Shown here: piece by piece, positions 4,903 through 8,774 of the stretch
Layout: each line of letters begins with the position of its first letter
Position numbering within the stretch: the first letter of the stretch is position 1
Position numbers and translations under genes: made by a program
Assembly (NCBI GenBank): GCA_965369305.1
Contig: CBDUQG010000047.1
Span: 1 to 8,774, forward strand
Origin: JAFGTE01 sp965369305
GTDB lineage: Bacteria; Patescibacteriota; Gracilibacteria; UM-FILTER-43-11
Direction of reading: 5' to 3'
Length of the DNA stretch: 8,774 nucleotides
The notes under the pieces: model-generated
Told to the model about the DNA's origin: nothing
Databases searched by the model: none
What the model saw: the letters and a program-made list of their open reading frames with translations, nothing else

Positions 4903-6171
4903 ATGCAAAGACTCCTGCACATCCTTTTCGGCCTCCTTCTTCTAGCACCCGTGACTGGGGAGCTCTGGCGTATTCCTATTTGGAGGTTCGATTTCCTACC
5001 ATCAGACATCCTAATATTCATCATCTTTCCTTTATGGGTAGTTGATAAGCTCGCTCATGACCGCAAGGTCCGAATCGGCAAGATTGGCAAGATGATCGCC
5101 CTTTTTCTTTTTGTTATAACGACAACTTACTTCCTTAATATGCTGCGTTTCCCTTTCAAGGAAATGTTGGTAGGCTTCACCTTGCTCGGCCGCTTTGGTA
5201 TGTATGTGATTCTGGCCGGCATGGCCTTTGACCTTCTGGATCGCGATAAAACCGGCTCACTCAAAAAGATTCTGATCGGTGGAATGGTGCTTAGTATGGT
5301 GCTGATTGCCGCTCTGGGCTTTTTGCAGCTCAAATATTTTCCGAGCTTCCTGGAGCTTGGCCTATATTTGGATGGTTGGGATCCTCACATTGGCCGATTG
5401 CTTTCCACCTGGTTTGATCCGAACTTCATTGGTGGCTATCTAGCCTTCATTCTGCCAACTACTTTGGCTTTATCGCTTTATTTCAAGCGTCACAAGCGAA
5501 TGAAGTTGGCCGTTTTGCTCGGTACGATTGCCTTGTTTGGCCTGGTGGCTCTGTACTTAACTTTCTCCCGCAGTGGCTATCTGGCGCTCATTACAGCCCT
5601 TGGTATCTTCACCTTCTTTGCTTCCCGAAAAATGCTAGTAGCTTTGATCGCCATTCTCTTTCTGGGTTTTAGTATTTCACCCCGCGTTCAGGAAAGAACG
5701 CTTGAGGCTGTTGATAGTGCCAAGGGGCTGATCGGTCTGGATTCCCAAAAACCGTTGGATCCCACAGCTAAGCTACGTGTCTACTCCTGGCAGTTTGCAC
5801 GAGGAATCATTGCCGACTATCCTGTTTTAGGGGCTGGTTATGGCCGTTATGCCTTCGAAATAAACCAGCGAGGCCACGGCCTTCTTTCGGACCACTCCTC
5901 CGGAGGTTCTGATAGTAGCCTTCTAACCATCTGGGCTCAGACGGGTATTTTTGGCCTACTAAGTTACTTAGCCATTGGCTTTGTGGCTTCGATCACAGCT
6001 ATTCGTCGTATTTGGAAGAAGGACGATTTTAATAGTTATCTGCTTCTTGGCCTGCTATCCGGTTTTGCCGGCATGATGGTGCACTCGGTTTTTGTGAATT
6101 CTCTTTTGTATGCGCTCATGATGACCTACCTCTGGATTGGACTTGCCCTCATGGATGAGAAGGCGTCTTAA
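4903..6171 (+). CDS. O-antigen ligase / Wzy polymerase family membrane protein
   Basis: The 422-residue protein has about 11-12 membrane helices and one large outer loop at roughly 260-340, the architecture of WaaL ligases and Wzy polymerases. Family signatures are STWFDPNFIGGYLAFILP (168-185), YLTFSRSGYLALITALG (218-234), and the loop motif RVYSWQFARGIIADYPVLGAGYG (292-314) with conserved Arg and a dhPllGvG-like end. His331 precedes SSLLTIWAQTGIFGLLSYL (338-356), the usual HNxyL-like re-entry helix. It would transfer or polymerise undecaprenyl-linked glycan outside the membrane. The substrate is unknown, and other uses such as S-layer or protein glycosylation are possible. ATG 4903 is chosen over in-frame TTG 4885, because the TTG falls inside the -10 element. 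The SGNH hydrolase gene follows after 52 bp. Confidence 0.9.
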   Translation: MQRLLHILFGLLLLAPVTGELWRIPIWRFDFLPSDILIFIIFPLWVVDKLAHDRKVRIGKIGKMIALFLFVITTTYFLNMLRFPFKEMLVGFTLLGRFGMYVILAGMAFDLLDRDKTGSLKKILIGGMVLSMVLIAALGFLQLKYFPSFLELGLYLDGWDPHIGRLLSTWFDPNFIGGYLAFILPTTLALSLYFKRHKRMKLAVLLGTIALFGLVALYLTFSRSGYLALITALGIFTFFASRKMLVALIAILFLGFSISPRVQERTLEAVDSAKGLIGLDSQKPLDPTAKLRVYSWQFARGIIADYPVLGAGYGRYAFEINQRGHGLLSDHSSGGSDSSLLTIWAQTGIFGLLSYLAIGFVASITAIRRIWKKDDFNSYLLLGLLSGFAGMMVHSVFVNSLLYALMMTYLWIGLALMDEKAS

Positions 6172-6192
6172 CTGGCTTTTTGAGGCCAAATA

Positions 6193-6215
6193 TGCTATAA
6201 TATACGGATTATAAG
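6193..6215 (+). promoter_or_regulatory. Extended -10 promoter(s) for the SGNH hydrolase gene
   Basis: TGCTATAAT (6193-6201) is a perfect extended -10 and would start transcription about 15 nt before the ATG at 6224. A second, poorer hexamer TATAAG (6210-6215) lies 8 nt from the ATG, the same spacing as the two leaderless candidates upstream. The hydrolase can therefore be transcribed separately from the ligase gene. Confidence 0.6.
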
Positions 6216-6223
6216 TCTATAGC

Positions 6224-7126
6224 ATGGCCCTTGGGCGACCTCCAAAATCAGCGGAAGAAGCGAAAAAAGCTGTGGGTGCGCTGACTCCTGAGCAAATCAA
6301 GGAGCTTTCAGGTGTTCAGCAGGTTATCCACTATCTCAAAAAAGGGGACTGGGCCGCGATGGCCGGAGCTATTATGGCAGTCTGGACGCAGTATTTTGGT
6401 AGTCCCGAAGAGAAAAAGAAGCAGGCAGAAGCTAAAAAGGAGGCTAAAAAAGATGAAGTTAAGGAGGGGACAAAGGATAATCTCTCAAAACTTCACGGCG
6501 AGGTAGAAAAGAGTGAGGATGAGGCTGAGAAAGAGGAGCCTGCCAAGGCTGAAAAGGCCGGACGGAACATTGAACTACCACCTTCATCTGACACCGTCCT
6601 GATCGGTGACTCCATCATGAAAGGGATGCAGTACCGCTTTAAGAAGGCTGAGCGGCCTAATTTTATTGGTCGTTCTGGGAACTCTTCCATGAAAACGCTG
6701 AAGACTTTGCGTGAGCAAAAAGACCGGCTTAAAGGAAAGAAACGCGCTCTGATTTATACGGGTGGGAATAATGTTTCTTACAGTAAGCCAGGGGATATCG
6801 TCCAGGATATGATTAGTATGGCCACCATTTGTGCGGAAGCTGGCATCAGCGACATTGTTGTTTGTACTCGCTTCCCCAACGACCCGCGCCGCAAAAGCAA
6901 AATGGTGCAGAAGAGTGCCAAGCTTCGTGAAGCGCTTCTCAAAGCTCACAAGGAAGGTCGCTTTCCGCCTCAGGTAAGGGTGGTGGATCTCTTTAAGAAA
7001 TTTGCAGATGCCAATGGTGAGCTCAAGCGTGAATATGTACGAGAAAAGAGTACCGACTATATTCACCCACGTGGAGCTTATAAGTCGGCGCTTAGGCATA
7101 TGCTTCCAGGCAATGCCAATGCTTAG
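6224..7126 (+). CDS. SGNH/GDSL-family hydrolase with a charged N-terminal extension
   Basis: The C-terminal half (about 122-295) carries all four blocks of SGNH esterases: VLIGDSIMKGM with nucleophile Ser130, the Gly of block II in GRSGNSSMKTL (149-159), YTGGNN (178-183) with block III Asn, and DYIHPRGAY (278-286) with Asp278 and His281. These enzymes remove acyl or acetyl groups from glycans, lipids or other esters; the substrate here is unknown. The first 120 residues comprise a helical part (DWAAMAGAIMAVWTQYFG, 42-59) and a low-complexity Lys/Glu/Ala stretch (62-112). No cleavable signal peptide is evident, so the location is uncertain. Membrane association through the 43-58 helix is possible. 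Its position behind the O-antigen ligase gene suggests modification of the same surface polymer, which is inference. Its stop codon overlaps that of nadM. Confidence 0.85.
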   Translation: MALGRPPKSAEEAKKAVGALTPEQIKELSGVQQVIHYLKKGDWAAMAGAIMAVWTQYFGSPEEKKKQAEAKKEAKKDEVKEGTKDNLSKLHGEVEKSEDEAEKEEPAKAEKAGRNIELPPSSDTVLIGDSIMKGMQYRFKKAERPNFIGRSGNSSMKTLKTLREQKDRLKGKKRALIYTGGNNVSYSKPGDIVQDMISMATICAEAGISDIVVCTRFPNDPRRKSKMVQKSAKLREALLKAHKEGRFPPQVRVVDLFKKFADANGELKREYVREKSTDYIHPRGAYKSALRHMLPGNANA

Positions 7127-7632
7127 CTATTTTGCGACTCCCTGATTCGCTTAACACCATCTATTTCTTCAAGGTGCTTGGCGACTGATGGACAGAGGTA
7201 ATCTTCCCAGGGCATGTGCTTTATGATGGCATTCCTGATTTTGGTGGCTGAAACATTTTCTTCGTGCTCTACCTCTACCACTACAGCATCGTCGTATTTT
7301 TCGAAAAGCTCTTTGACCAGGCCGCTATTGCCAACAAAAACGACTCCAAAGTCGGGCACAATAGTTCTGACATGACCCGTCCACCTTTCGTCATCATGAA
7401 TGTCTGGTACGAGAAAAACCTCGCAGCGATCCTCTAGCATGTGCTCTTTGAGGGCGAGTTTCACCATTTCCATTCGTTCTTCACCTGTGAATGGATTATA
7501 GGACTCATGTGAATACTGACTACTCCCAATAGCCACGATCAGTTTATCGACTTGCTTTAGAGCTTGTTTAACTGCGGATAGGTGTCCGAGATGGAAGGGT
7601 TGAAACCTGCCTGTGAGTAGCCCTGTTTTCAT
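7123..7632 (-). CDS. nadM: Nicotinamide-nucleotide adenylyltransferase, archaeal type (NadM)
   Basis: NadM makes NAD+ from NMN and ATP. The 169-residue length is typical of archaeal-type NadM. The nucleotidyltransferase HxGH motif is HLGH (14-17) within TGRFQPFHLGHL, NPFTGEER (46-53) follows, then DDERWTGHV (80-88) with the conserved Trp, FVGNSGLVKELF (99-110), and SATKIR (128-133) as the ISxTxIR phosphate-binding motif. Archaeal-type NadM is also found in scattered bacteria, CPR included, in place of NadD. ATG 7632 lies 9 nt past the stop of the upstream gene, so the two are cotranscribed. GGAG is present but only one base from the ATG, too close for a normal Shine-Dalgarno. The gene converges on the SGNH gene, with 4 bp of overlap. 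Confidence 0.95.
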   Translation of the reverse strand: MKTGLLTGRFQPFHLGHLSAVKQALKQVDKLIVAIGSSQYSHESYNPFTGEERMEMVKLALKEHMLEDRCEVFLVPDIHDDERWTGHVRTIVPDFGVVFVGNSGLVKELFEKYDDAVVVEVEHEENVSATKIRNAIIKHMPWEDYLCPSVAKHLEEIDGVKRIRESQNS

Positions 7633-7641
7633 ACTCCTATT

Positions 7642-8694
7642 CTACTGCTCCCGGATGATTAAAGGCAAAGTCATATTCTGAATTTCCACGACTTTTACTC
7701 CGGCAATGAGTGGATCACGATTAGCCTTAATGGCCCTGATAAGATTGTCGAGTCTTGGTAAAAAGAACTCGTAGTAGCTTTTAAGCCCATCGTAAGCCCC
7801 CATCTTAGCTCTGATTTCTGATTGCTCTTGCTGGAGGCCAATAAACCTACCAAGCTCCTCTTCTGCATTTTCTCCATCAAAAATCTCAAGGTTGGCAAAG
7901 AAATTCTCTTCCGTCACATTGACAACCTGCTCCTGGGATTGGAAATTGGCATTCAAAAAATTGATGACCGAAGTCAGGTCCGCTGTTCGTTCGATGGCTT
8001 TTTGATTCAGGGTTTCGAGTAGGTTTACATAGTTATCCAGCGAATCAGCCCGGTTAGCAGATTGATTGAGGTAGGCGAATACATCCACTGAAAGGGCGTT
8101 ATTGATCTGACTCAGGAGTCTGGCATCGGTTTGCAGTGTGGAATCAATGTTGATGGTCTTTTCACCCAGGTAATAGGTAGCCAGCACACTTTTTTGCAGG
8201 CTTCTGGCTGTGCGGACAGGTGTTAGGTGATAGCCCTTGCTAAGCTCTGTGCTGAGCATGATACTGCCCATGAAGGCATCCTGCCTTTCCTCAGCCTCAG
8301 CTTTTTGAGCGTCGCCCACGGCACTAGCCGCTTCTAGTCCCTTTTCGTAGCCTCCACCAGGTATTTGGCGAATGAAGCGGATGTACTGATCTGCGGTTTG
8401 TCCGTTGATCTGATAAGTGGCGAGTACTCCTGTCTGGAAGCCATAAAAGCTCGTGGTTTGCTCTTCCTCAGCAATTTCCTGAGCTTCTTCACCGCTTCCT
8501 CCAAAAAAACTAACAATGTTTCCCCAGTTGAAGAAAATGGCGATGGTGAGGATGGCTACCACAAAGGTGCCGACAAAAATATCCCACACCTTTTCGGTGT
8601 GAAGGGCGCGGCTTAGCAGATCCTTGAGAGATCTGTGGGCCTCTTCGTGCTTCTTTGCATGGTGCCTGACATGTCGGATGTGTTTTTTGGCCAC
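7642..8694 (-). CDS. Single-pass membrane protein with large helical outer domain, function unknown
   Basis: This 350-residue protein was not recognised. The N-terminus (1-22) is basic and His-rich (KKHIRHVRHHAKKHEEAH). One transmembrane helix follows at about 37-58, then a short acidic linker (67-79), then an external domain of about 270 residues. That domain is predicted largely helical, with Gln/Asn/Ala-rich segments (for example 197-260) and no cysteine. The positive-inside rule puts the His/Lys tail in the cytoplasm. The start is GTG at 8694; no in-frame ATG exists before the outer domain, and the promoter fits this start. It is transcribed with nadM, 9 nt downstream, but the pairing tells little about its role. 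Similar His/Lys tails plus a single helix occur in envelope scaffold proteins, so a structural role is possible but unproven. Confidence 0.8.
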   Translation of the reverse strand: MAKKHIRHVRHHAKKHEEAHRSLKDLLSRALHTEKVWDIFVGTFVVAILTIAIFFNWGNIVSFFGGSGEEAQEIAEEEQTTSFYGFQTGVLATYQINGQTADQYIRFIRQIPGGGYEKGLEAASAVGDAQKAEAEERQDAFMGSIMLSTELSKGYHLTPVRTARSLQKSVLATYYLGEKTINIDSTLQTDARLLSQINNALSVDVFAYLNQSANRADSLDNYVNLLETLNQKAIERTADLTSVINFLNANFQSQEQVVNVTEENFFANLEIFDGENAEEELGRFIGLQQEQSEIRAKMGAYDGLKSYYEFFLPRLDNLIRAIKANRDPLIAGVKVVEIQNMTLPLIIREQ

Positions 8695-8720
8695 GAAATT
8701 CAGATATAATTATTCCTTAT

Positions 8721-8749
8721 ATTATACCAAAAAAGTGGCTTACTTTCAA
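8721..8749 (-). promoter_or_regulatory. Strong promoter of the membrane protein-nadM operon
   Basis: On the minus strand TTGAAA (8744-8749) and a perfect TATAAT (8721-8726) are 17 bp apart, and TG at 8728-8729 makes the -10 an extended one. Transcription would start near 8714, about 20 nt before the GTG start. This is the best promoter match in the window. Confidence 0.85.
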
Positions 8750-8774
8750 TGAAAATCTGTGATATAAGGAAGGG

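Noticed and set aside
6584..7099. 171-codon minus-strand frame opposite the SGNH hydrolase
   Set aside because: The forward frame carries all four SGNH catalytic blocks. The antisense frame shows no motif or promoter and is a mirror of the coding bias.
1..8774. CRISPR array, insertion sequence or tRNA
   Set aside because: I saw no regularly spaced direct repeats, transposase motifs, terminal inverted repeats or cloverleaf-like segments in the window.

Overview
The window most likely comes from a bacterium with a compact genome. The combination fits a Patescibacteria/CPR lineage, perhaps near Peregrinibacteria, but no marker here proves it. Supporting traits are an archaeal-type NadM, very tight packing (two convergent gene pairs overlap at their stop codons), little or no Shine-Dalgarno signal, extended -10 promoters lying almost on top of start codons, several membrane-anchored helical proteins of unknown function, and nine genes that all stop with TAA or TAG and never TGA. 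No reading frame needs TGA as a sense codon, so the standard code works.

Layout. Positions 1-66 are the 3' half of a 5S rRNA on the + strand, followed by a terminator that can work in both directions. A two-gene minus-strand unit (142-1603) encodes a PrsW-like membrane protein with a degenerate first motif and, overlapping it by 8 nt, an exported His/acid-rich coiled-coil protein. It is driven by a near-consensus promoter about 150 nt upstream of the first start. Reading the other way is ssb, coding for a two-OB-fold SSB, followed after 51 nt by a Shedu-type (SduA/DUF4263) PD-(D/E)XK nuclease. An Erm/KsgA-family rRNA adenine dimethylase converges on the nuclease gene and shares stop-codon bases with it. 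A divergent intergenic region (4714-4902) holds a 26-bp near-palindrome and two mirror-image extended -10 promoters, each 8 nt from an ATG. Next come an O-antigen ligase-family polymerase/ligase and an SGNH hydrolase. Converging on these is a minus-strand pair: a single-pass membrane protein of unknown function and nadM.

The most remarkable feature is the ssb-Shedu pair. The Shedu nuclease ends in a 15-residue tail that matches the C-terminal tail of the neighbouring SSB at 13 positions, including the terminal KPEDLPF. The two tail-coding stretches differ mainly at silent third positions, so the peptide appears to be conserved by selection. The simplest reading is that the nuclease carries the SSB acidic-tip docking peptide. 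It could then compete for, or be recruited to, the repair and replication proteins that bind SSB, linking defence to single-stranded DNA handling.

The remaining genes are mostly housekeeping or envelope functions: rRNA methylation, NAD synthesis, and surface glycan assembly with possible deacylation.
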